Assembly: GCF_001507335.1 (NCBI RefSeq) | Contig: NZ_LMAH01000002.1 | Location: forward strand, 682,001 to 746,000 | Direction of reading: 5' to 3' | DNA from: Chryseobacterium sp. JAH | GTDB lineage: Bacteria > Bacteroidota > Bacteroidia > Flavobacteriales > Weeksellaceae | DNA length: 64,000 bases | In this document: positions 26,913 through 36,505 of the stretch, one piece after another | Numbering within the stretch: the stretch's first letter is position 1 | Layout of the letters: each line of letters starts with the position of its first letter | The notes under the pieces: model-generated | Seen by the model: only the letters and a program-made list of their open reading frames with translations | The model's database searches: none | What the model was told of the DNA's origin: nothing | Program-made: the position numbers and the translations under genes

Positions 26913-26915
26913 AAT

Positions 26916-28358
26916 CTATTTTTTATACAGTTCCAAAAGTTGGGTGGTAAAGCTTTGTAGCCCTTCTTGTAATTCAGCATTTCTTTTTGCTTTTCGCTGA
27001 TTTTCTTCTATTTCTCTTTGCTTTCTTTCAGCTTCCAGTTTCTGTTCGGCAAGTTTGTTCACATTTTGCTGTACATCGTAACTTGTTTTGCTTGCGAGAT
27101 ACTTGTTTTTATCATAATACCCTCCTTGGAATTTATAAAACTTCCCATCTACAGTAGAGCCTATTGCATACAATAATGAATCATCAAATAGTAAATCCTG
27201 ATAAGATTTCTGGTTTGTAAAAGAAATGTCAAATTTTCGTCCCCATTGCTTATCAAAATTTTCTTTATTATATAACCAAGCTCTTACAATATTATCATTA
27301 TTGTCACGTCCGAAAATATTTAATGTTCCATCATCTGCTGTTTTATGCCAAAAGTGATCCTTTAAATATTGAGCTCGTACCGTTTTATCAGGAAAATTAT
27401 TATAAATACTATTGAGCAACTGAGGTGTAATCTTTTCCTGCTTCCAATGGTTGTCATCATATTCTGCACTAGTAATTGGCAAAGTGTATATTTCAATATT
27501 CTCATCCGTCGCTTTCACCATAGAATTTGAACTTTCATTATAAAAATATCTATTTTGGGTCACTTCTTCTTTATATCTTTCCTTATAACCTAAATCCTGC
27601 AATTTACTAAGCACGGTATGCAAGGCTATTTTACTCGGATTGTTTATATATGTTGCTTCTTTTCGCAGTTCTTCCTCCACCATGATCCTAAATCCGTTTT
27701 TATAATAAAATTCTTGAATGTAATCTATAAAACGACCGTCTTTAGAATATACTTCCTTTTTTTTAACGCAAATTGGGGTACTATTTAATACAGTAAGTAC
27801 AGGAGCTAAGGCAAGGCTAGTCTCGTATTTAGACTCAGGAACGAAAGCATTAATATTATTTGGACCTACAACAGCAAACTTCTCTTTGTTGTTATAAATA
27901 TTCTGTTCACCTTTTGTTTCCAGCAACTTCCAGAAGCCTATCCCTATATCTTTTTTAAATTCTATTACGTCTTCAGTATTTTCAAAATAAATATAAACAT
28001 CATAGATTGTTTTATCCGGATTAGCGCTTAAGAAAATTTGAAGAGGTTTATTATTTTTGCTAATTGTTAAGTATTTATGAAAGCTTCGAACTTCTTCTGT
28101 TCTATTTTTATCTGCAGTATAGACATACTTTTTATCCTCTTCCACCCCTGAAAAAGCATAACCTTTACTAGATATTTTTTCATCAAGTTCCAGCAAGGCG
28201 TTATCTATATTCTTCCCTAAAAGGTTGTATAATAAAGATTTTTCCGCTGTTGCATGAACTTCTTTTTTTATTATTTTTGCTGCGGGTTTCACTGCTTTTT
28301 TCTGAGCAGAAATGCATCCGAAAACCAGCAAAAAAAGTATTAAAATATTGGTTTTCAT
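26916..28358 (-). CDS. Hypothetical exported protein
   Basis: The 480-residue protein has a signal peptide (MKTNILILFLLVFGCISAQ), a Lys/Ala-rich stretch, a long mixed region with many Tyr, Lys and Asn, and a C-terminal coiled-coil-like helix (LAEQKLEAERKQREIEENQR, about 440-460). I do not recognise a domain. It sits between two other small exported proteins in one operon. It could be a periplasmic scaffold, but that is a guess. Confidence 0.72.
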   Translation of the reverse strand: MKTNILILFLLVFGCISAQKKAVKPAAKIIKKEVHATAEKSLLYNLLGKNIDNALLELDEKISSKGYAFSGVEEDKKYVYTADKNRTEEVRSFHKYLTISKNNKPLQIFLSANPDKTIYDVYIYFENTEDVIEFKKDIGIGFWKLLETKGEQNIYNNKEKFAVVGPNNINAFVPESKYETSLALAPVLTVLNSTPICVKKKEVYSKDGRFIDYIQEFYYKNGFRIMVEEELRKEATYINNPSKIALHTVLSKLQDLGYKERYKEEVTQNRYFYNESSNSMVKATDENIEIYTLPITSAEYDDNHWKQEKITPQLLNSIYNNFPDKTVRAQYLKDHFWHKTADDGTLNIFGRDNNDNIVRAWLYNKENFDKQWGRKFDISFTNQKSYQDLLFDDSLLYAIGSTVDGKFYKFQGGYYDKNKYLASKTSYDVQQNVNKLAEQKLEAERKQREIEENQRKAKRNAELQEGLQSFTTQLLELYKK

Positions 28359-28376
28359 AATTTTTGTTTTTAAATA

Positions 28377-28751
28377 TTATCGACAAATTGGTTGTTTGGT
28401 TGAAGTGAAAACAGCCTTGTTAAACTGAAGGCTTTTAATATATTTTCCATTCATTTTGTGTACAAACTCCGTGATTTCATTCGGATTGGTCTGATGCCCG
28501 TCTTCGAAATGTATTTTTCCGTTACCATCCAATAGTGCCACTGTATATGAGATCGTTTTGCTATTGTCATTTCTAACCTGAAAATACATATGAACTTGAT
28601 AATTCAAATCAAAAAGTTCCACCATTTTCACTCTGTATTCTACATTGAAATTACAGTCCATTCCGGTAAAGGATTTCCATTCTGACCATTGTTGCGCGAA
28701 ACCCAACCTGAAGAAAAGTAGAAATCCTAAAACTAAAATTTTAATTTTCAT
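28377..28751 (-). CDS. Hypothetical small exported protein
   Basis: The 124-residue protein has a signal peptide ending GFAQ at residue 18-19, then a strand-rich domain with two cysteines (one in GMDCNFNVEYRV, one in the final PICR). It is the first gene of the three-gene exported set. It ends in the same CR dipeptide as the third gene. No family recognised. Confidence 0.7.
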   Translation of the reverse strand: MKIKILVLGFLLFFRLGFAQQWSEWKSFTGMDCNFNVEYRVKMVELFDLNYQVHMYFQVRNDNSKTISYTVALLDGNGKIHFEDGHQTNPNEITEFVHKMNGKYIKSLQFNKAVFTSTKQPICR

Positions 28752-29101
28752 GATTAATGTTTTAATAGTTGGTCATTAGTTTTCAATAAAAGATTTAGAA
28801 ACACTTAACTTAATACCCTGTACTTTAAATAAAGCCTCATTGCGCCCAGATTCAATTTCTCCGGCTCCTACCAAAGTGGGCATTAAAATGTATTATTATT
28901 TCAGGTATAATTTAGGAAAGACTATTTGAAATTTCCTTCCTTGCTTTTTTGATAAGTGTTTGAAGTAACAGTGAATGTCCGTGTGCATTTATGAATGCAT
29001 CAAGGAGAGATTAAATAATAAGACTCCATAGATTATAGTTTTCTACAAAATTACCCTTATTATGAATTCAAAAAAATAGATAGAACTAACTATTTTTGCA
29101 G
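28752..29101. other. Intergenic region with a possible gene remnant
   Basis: It should hold the promoter of the exported three-gene set. On the minus strand near 28920-29012 a 31-codon open stretch reads like protein (INAHGHSLLLQTLIKKARKE) but has no start codon and ends in a stop. It may be the tail of a lost gene. No RNA gene is seen. Confidence 0.35.
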
Positions 29102-29875
29102 CTATACCCAACCTTCTTTTAAGGTTTTACGAACAAGCTCTAAAGGGGTTTTTACTTCTGCTTTTTCCATAATATTTCTTCTATGAGCATTTATGGTAAA
29201 GTAGCTGATTAATAATTCGTCAGCAATTTGTTGACTGGTTTTTCCTTCTATAATCGCTTTCAATACTTCTCTTTCTCTCTTTGTAAATAAATCGAAAGAT
29301 TTTGTAAAAAAATGATCCTGAATGTTGTAATAGGAAGGTTCACCATCTAGACCAATAAGGGAAAAGCAAGGAGCTCCCTCCGGTTTTATATGGGTAATAT
29401 CTGTATCTAAGGAAAGAGTACGGTAATAATTTTTTTCATCATAATCTACCTGTACCGCCTGATGAAGAATACGCATATAGTTTCCGTCTTTTTTCTTAAG
29501 GCGTAAATCGTATTGTACTTTATAAAACGGAACTTTATCAAAGGGGAGTGATTTGAAAAACTCGACTACCCTATATTCAAAATTTAAGAAATATGGCTTA
29601 TCATCAGGATGCATGATCTCCATCATAAATTTTACAGAGAAATCCTGTGATTCATATCCTAAAATCTCTTTAATATTTTCACTTACCACTTCTAACTCTG
29701 CAGTGTACATGCTGAAAACATAATAGTAACAGTCTCCCGCATGGAAAATATTCAGTAATCGTTTATATATATCTATTTGGTTTTGTAATTTGTCACTATC
29801 AGGATGAGTTTCTTTATTAGTGACTGTTTTCCAAAATTTCTTAGCAGTTATGAAAAAATGATCATTTGTTTTCAT
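29102..29875 (-). CDS. PAS domain-LuxR type transcriptional regulator
   Basis: The 257-residue protein has a PAS-like sensor region (about 45-165: YYYVFSMYTAELEVVSENIKEILGY, then PFYKVQYDLRLKKKDGNYMRILHQ) and a C-terminal LuxR/GerE helix-turn-helix (about 195-255: LFTKREREVLKAIIEGKTSQ). No receiver domain or membrane part is present, so it is probably a one-component cytoplasmic regulator. Its targets are unknown. It is transcribed alone, next to the exported gene set. Confidence 0.87.
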   Translation of the reverse strand: MKTNDHFFITAKKFWKTVTNKETHPDSDKLQNQIDIYKRLLNIFHAGDCYYYVFSMYTAELEVVSENIKEILGYESQDFSVKFMMEIMHPDDKPYFLNFEYRVVEFFKSLPFDKVPFYKVQYDLRLKKKDGNYMRILHQAVQVDYDEKNYYRTLSLDTDITHIKPEGAPCFSLIGLDGEPSYYNIQDHFFTKSFDLFTKREREVLKAIIEGKTSQQIADELLISYFTINAHRRNIMEKAEVKTPLELVRKTLKEGWV

Positions 29876-30066
29876 CGCTTAAATTGTATTTATATTAAAC
29901 CTATAGAAATAAAATAAATTTACAATAATTTGAAAATTTTTAGTTATCTCTAAAATACACAAATAAAATATAAAATCCGATAAAAATTACTTGTCTTTCA
30001 TTCCACATTCTAAATGTGTCTCATGAGGTCTGAGCCACTTCTAAAAATAACTAGTCAATTCAACTA

Positions 30067-30099
30067 TAAAAAAATCCCGAAAATGATTTCCGGGATTCT
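30067..30099 (-). terminator. Terminator of the beta-barrel gene
   Basis: On the minus strand AATCCCGG pairs with CGGGATT around a loop of about 11 nt, and seven Ts follow. It lies just beyond the stop of the beta-barrel gene. Confidence 0.8.
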
Positions 30100-30121
30100 T
30101 ATATATTCAATTACAAAAAAA

Positions 30122-30766
30122 TTATTTAAAGATATAGCTTAGGCTTAAACTGAGAACCTGCTCAGATTTCTTTTTTGTAGAACTCGGATCTAATTTACTC
30201 TCATCCAATGTTGGATAAGTATCAGATAAACCAAAGTCATACTTTAAAGCCAATTCGAGCTGTCTTTTGTAGCTGTAACCTAAACCTGCACCTATTGCGA
30301 AATTAAAAGAAGCAGCTTTACCCAATTGATCTGTTCTGTAAATTTCACGAGATTCATCTTTAACTTTCTGATCAATTAAAAAATTAAATCTCGGACCAAT
30401 CAATCCAAAGAATTCTGATTCTGCTTCAGAAAAATATCCTTTGAAGGAAACAGGAACACTGATGTAGTTATTAGCGTACATTGCATCATACCCAGGTATT
30501 CCTTTTGCATCTTTATCTTTCCCAGATTCTCCTGCTCCATAATATACTACTTCAGGCTGAAGATAAAACTGATTAGCTCCTCCCATGGGAATCAATGCTA
30601 AAACACCACCTTGAAAAGCAAATCTTGCCCCTGATGGATTATGCGCATTTTTTACTCTCGAATAGTTTCCACCAGCAGTAACACCGAATCTTGTGCTACT
30701 AAAATCTATTTGCGCGAACGATAAAGTAGAAAGAACTAATGCTGAGCTTAATAAAAGTTTTTTCAT
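30122..30766 (-). CDS. Outer-membrane beta-barrel protein (PorT-like family)
   Basis: The 214-residue protein has a signal peptide (MKKLLLSSALVLSTLSFAQ) and alternating strands typical of small eight-stranded barrels. It begins RFGVTAGGNYSRVK, has FYLQPEVVYYGAG and GLIGPRFNFLI, and ends in an aromatic residue pattern (LSLSLSYIFK). It should sit in the outer membrane. Function unknown. A terminator follows. Confidence 0.85.
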   Translation of the reverse strand: MKKLLLSSALVLSTLSFAQIDFSSTRFGVTAGGNYSRVKNAHNPSGARFAFQGGVLALIPMGGANQFYLQPEVVYYGAGESGKDKDAKGIPGYDAMYANNYISVPVSFKGYFSEAESEFFGLIGPRFNFLIDQKVKDESREIYRTDQLGKAASFNFAIGAGLGYSYKRQLELALKYDFGLSDTYPTLDESKLDPSSTKKKSEQVLSLSLSYIFK

Positions 30767-30846
30767 GTTGATATTGAGTTTTGTATTCGTATATTTTTTA
30801 ATTTTTTAAAGATAAGTATTTATTCTAATGTTAAAAAAAAATTCAC

Positions 30847-30874
30847 AAAAAAAGCCCCGTAAAACGAGGCTTAT
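30847..30874 (-). terminator. Terminator of sucD
   Basis: On the minus strand AAGCCTCGT pairs with ACGGGGCTT around TTTT, followed by seven Ts. It lies 22 bp after the sucD stop. Confidence 0.85.
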
Positions 30875-30895
30875 ATTTTATTTCTTAAGAAAAGA

Positions 30896-31768
30896 TTATC
30901 CTAAAATTTTTGCTACAGTAGCACCAATATCAGCGGGAGAATCTACTACATTGATACCGTTTTCTCTCATGATTTCCATTTTAGCTTGAGCTGTATCTTC
31001 ATCACCACCAACAATAGCACCTGCGTGACCCATTGTTCTACCTTTAGGAGCAGTTTGACCTGCAATAAAACCAACAACCGGTTTTGTAGAACCACTAGCT
31101 TTGTACCATCTTGCAGCTTCAGCTTCAAGACCACCACCGATTTCACCGATCATAACCACTGCTTCAGTTTCCGGGTCATTGATAAACAATTCAAGAGCTT
31201 CTCTTGTCGTAGTTCCAATAATTGGATCACCACCAATTCCGATTGCTGTAGAAACACCGTAACCAGCTTTTACAACTTGGTCAGCAGCTTCATAAGTAAG
31301 CGTACCCGATTTTGAAACAATTCCTACTTTTCCTTTTTTGAAAACAAAACCTGGCATAATACCAATTTTAGCTTCGTCAGAAGTGATGATTCCAGGACAG
31401 TTTGGCCCGATCAATCTACACTCTTTGTCAGCGATATAAGATTTTACTTTTACCATGTCTGCAACAGGAATACCTTCTGTAATACAAACGATTACTTTGA
31501 TACCCGCTTCAGCAGCTTCCATGATAGCATCTGCAGCAAATGCAGGTGGTACAAAAATGATACTTACATTAGCTCCTGCTTTTGCAACAGCGTCAGCAAC
31601 AGTATTAAATACAGGCTTTCCTAAGTGCTCGCTCCCTCCTTTTCCTGGAGTAACACCACCTACTACGTTGGTTCCGTACTCGATCATCTGACCTGCGTGG
31701 AAAGTACCTTCGTTACCTGTAAAACCTTGTACAATTACTTTAGAATCTTTGTTTACTAAAATTGACAT
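30896..31768 (-). CDS. sucD: Succinate-CoA ligase, alpha subunit
   Basis: The 290-residue protein has the CoA-binding N-terminus ([21 protein letters not shown]), [20 protein letters not shown] and the active-site histidine that is phosphorylated, in [11 protein letters not shown]. Length fits the family. Together with SucC (not in the window) it makes ATP or GTP from succinyl-CoA in the TCA cycle. The sucC gene is not adjacent, so the two subunits are encoded apart or sucC lies beyond this window. Confidence 0.96.
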   Translation of the reverse strand: MSILVNKDSKVIVQGFTGNEGTFHAGQMIEYGTNVVGGVTPGKGGSEHLGKPVFNTVADAVAKAGANVSIIFVPPAFAADAIMEAAEAGIKVIVCITEGIPVADMVKVKSYIADKECRLIGPNCPGIITSDEAKIGIMPGFVFKKGKVGIVSKSGTLTYEAADQVVKAGYGVSTAIGIGGDPIIGTTTREALELFINDPETEAVVMIGEIGGGLEAEAARWYKASGSTKPVVGFIAGQTAPKGRTMGHAGAIVGGDEDTAQAKMEIMRENGINVVDSPADIGATVAKILG

Positions 31769-31806
31769 TTTATTGTTGTTTTAATTTATCTTTTTATTAA
31801 TGCTCA

Positions 31807-31814
31807 CAAATTTA
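31807..31814 (-). promoter_or_regulatory. Putative -7 box of sucD
   Basis: The minus strand reads TAAATTTG (TAnnTTTG), 38 bp before the sucD ATG. Confidence 0.35.
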
Positions 31815-31954
31815 CTTATTTTTCTTTGATTGATGAAACAGAAAGGTGAAAACATAGAAATAATCACACGAAAATCATTAAGTAGAATAAATTTTCACTG
31901 CTCGCATCCTGATCTCAATATTTTTAATCATCTAAAGACTCAGCGAATTTATTT

Positions 31955-34834
31955 TTAATACCCAAAAATTTCTTCCAGATCCACCTCCTTTAAACTTCCC
32001 ATTTTTTCCACTGCCTCAAGATTCAGGTTTTCCTTTTTTCCGATAATGGCTGTATTAAACTGGATTGGCTTTATTTCAGTCTCATAAAACTTTTTTATTT
32101 CATCAAAATTCAAACTTTCAATCTGACTGTAAATATCTTTTCTGACATCGTGGGTAATTCCGAGTTTCTGTAACCTCAATGTATTGAAAAAAATATTGGT
32201 TCTTGTAATTCTTGTTGAGGCTATTTGCTTTAAAGCTGCATTTTTCGCATTTTCAAATTGGGTGGTCACTTCGGGAAGCTCATCCATCAATTCGGTCATG
32301 GTGTCGACTGCGATCTGTAATTTATCCGGCTGAGTTCCAATATATGTTGTGATATAATCTGGATGTCCAATTTCTGCATTTGGCGTGTATGAAACATATG
32401 CAGAATATGCCAAACTCTTGCTTTCACGAATTTCCTGAAAAACAATGGATGACAGACCACGCCCGAAATACTCATTAAAAACGTTGATTTTTCCAAAATT
32501 TCCAGTGTTTACATGATGACCTTTTCCTATTTTGCTCATCTCCATCTGCACCATATCATAGTTGGTAAAATACACATTCCCCAAAGTTTCAGGTTCGGGA
32601 TACTTCTTTGCATCAGGAATGCTACGACTTTGCGTTTCGATAAAATTTCCGATTTCGTTTTTAAATTTCTCAAAATCTTTTCCGTAGAAAAATATTTGGT
32701 ACTGGAATTTAAATAAATTCTTGATCCTTTCTGTGAATGCTTCCACTTTAGTATTCTGAAGCTCATCTTTCGACAGAAAATCCAGAAATCTTGAGCCTTT
32801 CCCGAGTTTTGTATAATTCGTTAAAGCCGTCATGATTCGGTTTTTATCTTTCTTTCCTGCTTCCCGGTTCTCCAAAACTGTCTCTACAAACTGGATATAA
32901 ATCTCCTGATCGGGCTGCACGTTTTTCAGCCAGTGCTGCAGTAATTCCACACCTTGTTTCATGTTTTCTTCCAGTCCGCTGAGCGAAATATGGAGCTGGT
33001 CTGAAGTCGTTTTAAAATCGTTGGTGATTCCTATTTTAAAGAATTCTTTTTTCAAATCCTCAGGAGAAAACCTGTCGGTTCCCAGATACTGTAAAATCTG
33101 CGTAGAAATCCCGAGTTCGCGGTCATGGTCGCTTCCAAACGGAAAAATAAAATGAACCTGCGCGATCTCGTTGTATTTGTTTTTTACGAAACTTATTTTT
33201 TTATCCTTAACAACATCTGTTTTTATTTCTTTCTGATAATCAATGAATTCAGGTTGGATATCTTCCGTTTTCTCATTGATAATTTCCTGTAAAAATTCAG
33301 ATTGTGCGTCACGGTTTATTTTTATTGCCGTAATTCCGGGATTATCAACTCTTAACAATTTATCGTTAACTCCTTTTTCTTTGTTGATGACCACATAATT
33401 ATCTTTAAAGAAATCATTTGCAAATGCAATTACTTCCTCTCTGGTAATTTCTGAATACTCATCCATCTCATTCAATTCCTGTTCCCAAGTTCTGCCTTTG
33501 ATATAGGTATCATAAAGATTATTGGCTAGCCCACCAGCCGTTTCCAAAGCTTTCATTCTTTGAAGTTTAAAATCATTGATGATAGCAGGAAGCATCCAAT
33601 CTGGAAATTCTCCTTTTTTCACCAAGTCAATCTGCTCCAAGACCATTTTTTTTGCTTCCACTAAAGTCTGATTCTCCTTCGGAACTGCAACCATAGAAAA
33701 GAATCCGTAATTTTTCAAGCCTAAGGAATAAGCCTGTGCCCAAAGCATTTTTTGAGTTTGATTGATATTCAAATCAAGCAAACCTGCATCACCTCTGTTG
33801 CTTAAAATATTCGCAACGACATCTGCGAGCATCGCTTCTTTTGAACCGTAGCTATCTGTTCTCCACGCCAACTGAACTCTAGGAGTGGTTGGACTGTACA
33901 CTGTTCTTTCAACAATTTCAGTCATCGGTTGTTCAGTAACCGCGTCTTTTTTGGGTAATTCTTTATAAGGAATCGATCCGAAATATTTATCGACCAGTTT
34001 TACGGTATGTTCAAAATCTAAATCACCTACCAAAACCATCGCATAGTTATTGGGAACATAATATTCGTCAAAATATTTATGAATCGCCTTCATCGAAGGA
34101 TTTTTCAAATGCTCTGGTTTTCCAAGTGTAGTTTGCTGTCCGTTAGGATGCGTTGGAAAAAGAGCTTCCATTAAAGAATCATTTACCAAACGTGAATCGT
34201 TATCCTGCGCACGGTTGAATTCTTCATAAACAGATTCCAACTCGGTATGAAAAAGTCTCAGAACCATCTCTGAAAATCGTTCTTTTTCAACTTTCAGCCA
34301 TTTCTCCAATTCGTTGTTAGGAATATTGTTTTTATAAACAGTTTCGTCAAACCACGTATGGGCATTGGTTCCGCTTGCTCCAAGAGACGAAATGATTTTA
34401 TCATACTCGTTGGCAATCGCAAACTGACTTGCTTCCTGAGAAATTTCGTCTATTTTTTTGTAAATCTCCTTTTTCTTTTCTGGATTTTGCTCGGCTTTAT
34501 GTTGCTCGTATAAATCTGAGATCTGATCGAGTAAAACTTTTTCTTTTTCCCAGTTTTGTGTTCCGATTTTTGATGTTCCTTTGAACATCATGTGTTCAAG
34601 ATAATGCGCTAAACCTGTATTATCAGAAGGATCATTATTACTTCCCGTTCTCACAGGAATAAAAGTCTGAATTCTGGGAGCGTCAAAATTCTGCGCCAAA
34701 AAAACTTTCAATCCGTTTTTTAGGGTGTAAATTCTGACTTTATTTTCGTCGTGGGTGACGGTGATGTATTCGTAATTGTTTGTGTCGTTATGAATCGTTT
34801 CCTTATATCTTCTATCAATCATATCTAAATTCAT
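31955..34834 (-). CDS. M16 family zinc metallopeptidase (pitrilysin/insulysin-like)
   Basis: The 959-residue protein has the inverted zinc motif HYLEH (77-81, in GLAHYLEHMMFKG) and the third ligand region in ELESVYEEFNRAQD. Its length fits the four-domain single-chain M16 enzymes. A later inactive-like half contains FGRGLSSIVFQEIRES. There is no clear signal peptide, so it may be cytoplasmic, where it would degrade peptides. Many relatives in this group are exported. The codons before MIDRRYK are few, so a missed signal is unlikely. Monocistronic. Confidence 0.9.
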   Translation of the reverse strand: MNLDMIDRRYKETIHNDTNNYEYITVTHDENKVRIYTLKNGLKVFLAQNFDAPRIQTFIPVRTGSNNDPSDNTGLAHYLEHMMFKGTSKIGTQNWEKEKVLLDQISDLYEQHKAEQNPEKKKEIYKKIDEISQEASQFAIANEYDKIISSLGASGTNAHTWFDETVYKNNIPNNELEKWLKVEKERFSEMVLRLFHTELESVYEEFNRAQDNDSRLVNDSLMEALFPTHPNGQQTTLGKPEHLKNPSMKAIHKYFDEYYVPNNYAMVLVGDLDFEHTVKLVDKYFGSIPYKELPKKDAVTEQPMTEIVERTVYSPTTPRVQLAWRTDSYGSKEAMLADVVANILSNRGDAGLLDLNINQTQKMLWAQAYSLGLKNYGFFSMVAVPKENQTLVEAKKMVLEQIDLVKKGEFPDWMLPAIINDFKLQRMKALETAGGLANNLYDTYIKGRTWEQELNEMDEYSEITREEVIAFANDFFKDNYVVINKEKGVNDKLLRVDNPGITAIKINRDAQSEFLQEIINEKTEDIQPEFIDYQKEIKTDVVKDKKISFVKNKYNEIAQVHFIFPFGSDHDRELGISTQILQYLGTDRFSPEDLKKEFFKIGITNDFKTTSDQLHISLSGLEENMKQGVELLQHWLKNVQPDQEIYIQFVETVLENREAGKKDKNRIMTALTNYTKLGKGSRFLDFLSKDELQNTKVEAFTERIKNLFKFQYQIFFYGKDFEKFKNEIGNFIETQSRSIPDAKKYPEPETLGNVYFTNYDMVQMEMSKIGKGHHVNTGNFGKINVFNEYFGRGLSSIVFQEIRESKSLAYSAYVSYTPNAEIGHPDYITTYIGTQPDKLQIAVDTMTELMDELPEVTTQFENAKNAALKQIASTRITRTNIFFNTLRLQKLGITHDVRKDIYSQIESLNFDEIKKFYETEIKPIQFNTAIIGKKENLNLEAVEKMGSLKEVDLEEIFGY

Positions 34835-35006
34835 TTCACTCTCTGTTTTAAATCAGAATGCCTTACAAATGTAAGGATTCAAAAAATAAAAGCTACCACA
34901 ATTGTTTATATTAAATCTATGATGTTGATTTATTTTTAATCTTGCATCTCAAGTTAAATTCTTCTTCTCAATCACTCATTTTTAAATCATTTTAAAGGGA
35001 TTTTAT

Positions 35007-35014
35007 TATCTTAG
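35007..35014 (+). promoter_or_regulatory. Putative -7 box of the GLPGLI/YdeI pair
   Basis: TATCTTAG, a one-base variant of TAnnTTTG and the same form as upstream of tssD, lies 20 bp before the ATG at 35035. Confidence 0.35.
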
Positions 35015-35034
35015 TTGTTTATTAATTTTAAATA

Positions 35035-35865
35035 ATGAAACTCATTTATTTCCTCCTATTTTCCGTCATTGGATTTACACATGCACAGACCCACCGTTAT
35101 TTTTACGAATTAAAATTCAAACAGGATTCTACACAAATTGAACCCCTTAAAAGCTACATGGTTTTGGATATTAACCCCGAAAACACCAAATACTACGATT
35201 ACGTATTTCTTGAAAAGGATTCAATCAATAAAGCGAATCAGAGTGAAGGTCTTAATTGGACTAAACATATCCCTGTGACGAGAAAGAAAAACTCTAATGA
35301 AAATATCAATTTCAGGACCATCGATTTTCAACTGTACAGCTATGCTACTGAAGATGTCATCCATTGGAAACTGTCTGAAGAAACAAAAAAAGACGGTAAT
35401 TTTACCGTTCAAAAAGCAACAACCAATTTCGGTGGAAGAAAATGGACCGCCTGGTTTACCAAAGAAATTCCTTTTTCGGAAGGACCTTATAAATTTAAAG
35501 GATTGCCGGGTTTGATTGTTACGCTTGAAGACAGTCAACAGCAATACGTTTTCAATTTGATGAAAAGCAAAAAATTAGCTCAGACCTACGACACGTCCAA
35601 TATATTGGAAGTGCGGTACGGAAACAGCCCACTTCTTGTTGCTGAAAAAACATTTGTGAAAAAGCAAATGGAATATTACAATGATCCGATGCATAGAATG
35701 AGAGAGAAACTGAGAACAGGAACAAGTTCCAGCTTTGATTACAACGGAGTGAGGTATGCTGACGCCAACGATCTGATTCCACTTATGAAAGACGAGCAAA
35801 ACTACATCAGAAAATACAACAATCCCATTGAAAGAAACAAGGCGATAAAATATCCTGTGAAATGA
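35035..35865 (+). CDS. GLPGLI family exported protein
   Basis: The 276-residue protein has a signal peptide (MKLIYFLLFSVIGFTHAQ) and the family hallmark FKGLPGLIVTLED (about 152-164), preceded by WTAWFTKEIPFSEGPYKF. GLPGLI proteins (TIGR01200) are common envelope proteins of Bacteroidota. Their function is not settled. The stop codon overlaps the start of the YdeI-like gene as ATGA, so the two are translationally coupled. Confidence 0.9.
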   Translation: MKLIYFLLFSVIGFTHAQTHRYFYELKFKQDSTQIEPLKSYMVLDINPENTKYYDYVFLEKDSINKANQSEGLNWTKHIPVTRKKNSNENINFRTIDFQLYSYATEDVIHWKLSEETKKDGNFTVQKATTNFGGRKWTAWFTKEIPFSEGPYKFKGLPGLIVTLEDSQQQYVFNLMKSKKLAQTYDTSNILEVRYGNSPLLVAEKTFVKKQMEYYNDPMHRMREKLRTGTSSSFDYNGVRYADANDLIPLMKDEQNYIRKYNNPIERNKAIKYPVK

Positions 35866-36419
35866 CAGCAACCTTCTTCCCCAATCATCATGACTTCCGC
35901 AAATGGCTGGAAGAAAACCACCAGAAAAAAACGGAACTCATTGTGGGTTTCTACAAAGTGGGAACCAAAAAACCTTCGATGACCTGGTCGGAATCTGTAG
36001 ATCAGGCCCTATGTTTTGGCTGGATTGACGGGGTGAGAAAATCGATTGATGAAGAAAGCTACAGCATCCGTTTTACACCAAGAAAAGCTAACAGTATCTG
36101 GAGTGTTGTGAACATAAAAAAAATTGAGATGCTTACAGAAGCAGGTTTAATGAGAACAGAAGGTCTTCAGGCTTTCAAACTTAGAAAAGAAGATAAATCA
36201 GGGATTTACTCTCATGAAAAAGAGTCTTCTTATCTGACATCTGATTACGAAAAACAGTTTAAAAAAAATAAAAAAGCCTGGGAATTTTTCGAAAAGCAGG
36301 CACCCTCTTATAAAAAAGTGATGATTCACTGGATAATGAGCGCGAAGCATGAGAAAACACGAATTTCACGTTTAGAAAAAACGATTTCGGTAAGTGAAAG
36401 TGAAAAACGTGTAACGTGA
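35862..36419 (+). CDS. YdeI/OmpD-associated family protein
   Basis: The 185-residue protein has the family markers FRKWLEENHQKKTELIVGFY, SVDQALCFGWIDGVRKSID and RFTPRKANSIWSVVNIKK. Members are linked to resistance to peptides and bacteriocins in some reports, but the biochemical role is unknown. There is no signal peptide. It starts inside the stop of the GLPGLI gene (ATGA, 4-bp overlap). Confidence 0.88.
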   Translation: MTATFFPNHHDFRKWLEENHQKKTELIVGFYKVGTKKPSMTWSESVDQALCFGWIDGVRKSIDEESYSIRFTPRKANSIWSVVNIKKIEMLTEAGLMRTEGLQAFKLRKEDKSGIYSHEKESSYLTSDYEKQFKKNKKAWEFFEKQAPSYKKVMIHWIMSAKHEKTRISRLEKTISVSESEKRVT

Positions 36420-36505
36420 ATGGCAAAAATCAAGAAGTTCAGTATGGCACATTGCTGTTTCATTCATTTAAATTTTGTTATTTTTAAGTCTCCAAACTCA
36501 AAAAA

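Noticed and set aside
28917-29012. A 31-codon protein-like stretch on the minus strand in the intergenic region
   Set aside because: It has no start codon, a stop directly upstream and no family match. It may be a gene remnant but is too short to call.
31455-31691. A plus-strand open frame opposite sucD
   Set aside because: It is a shadow of the conserved sucD gene with low-complexity Ala/Ser/Thr content.
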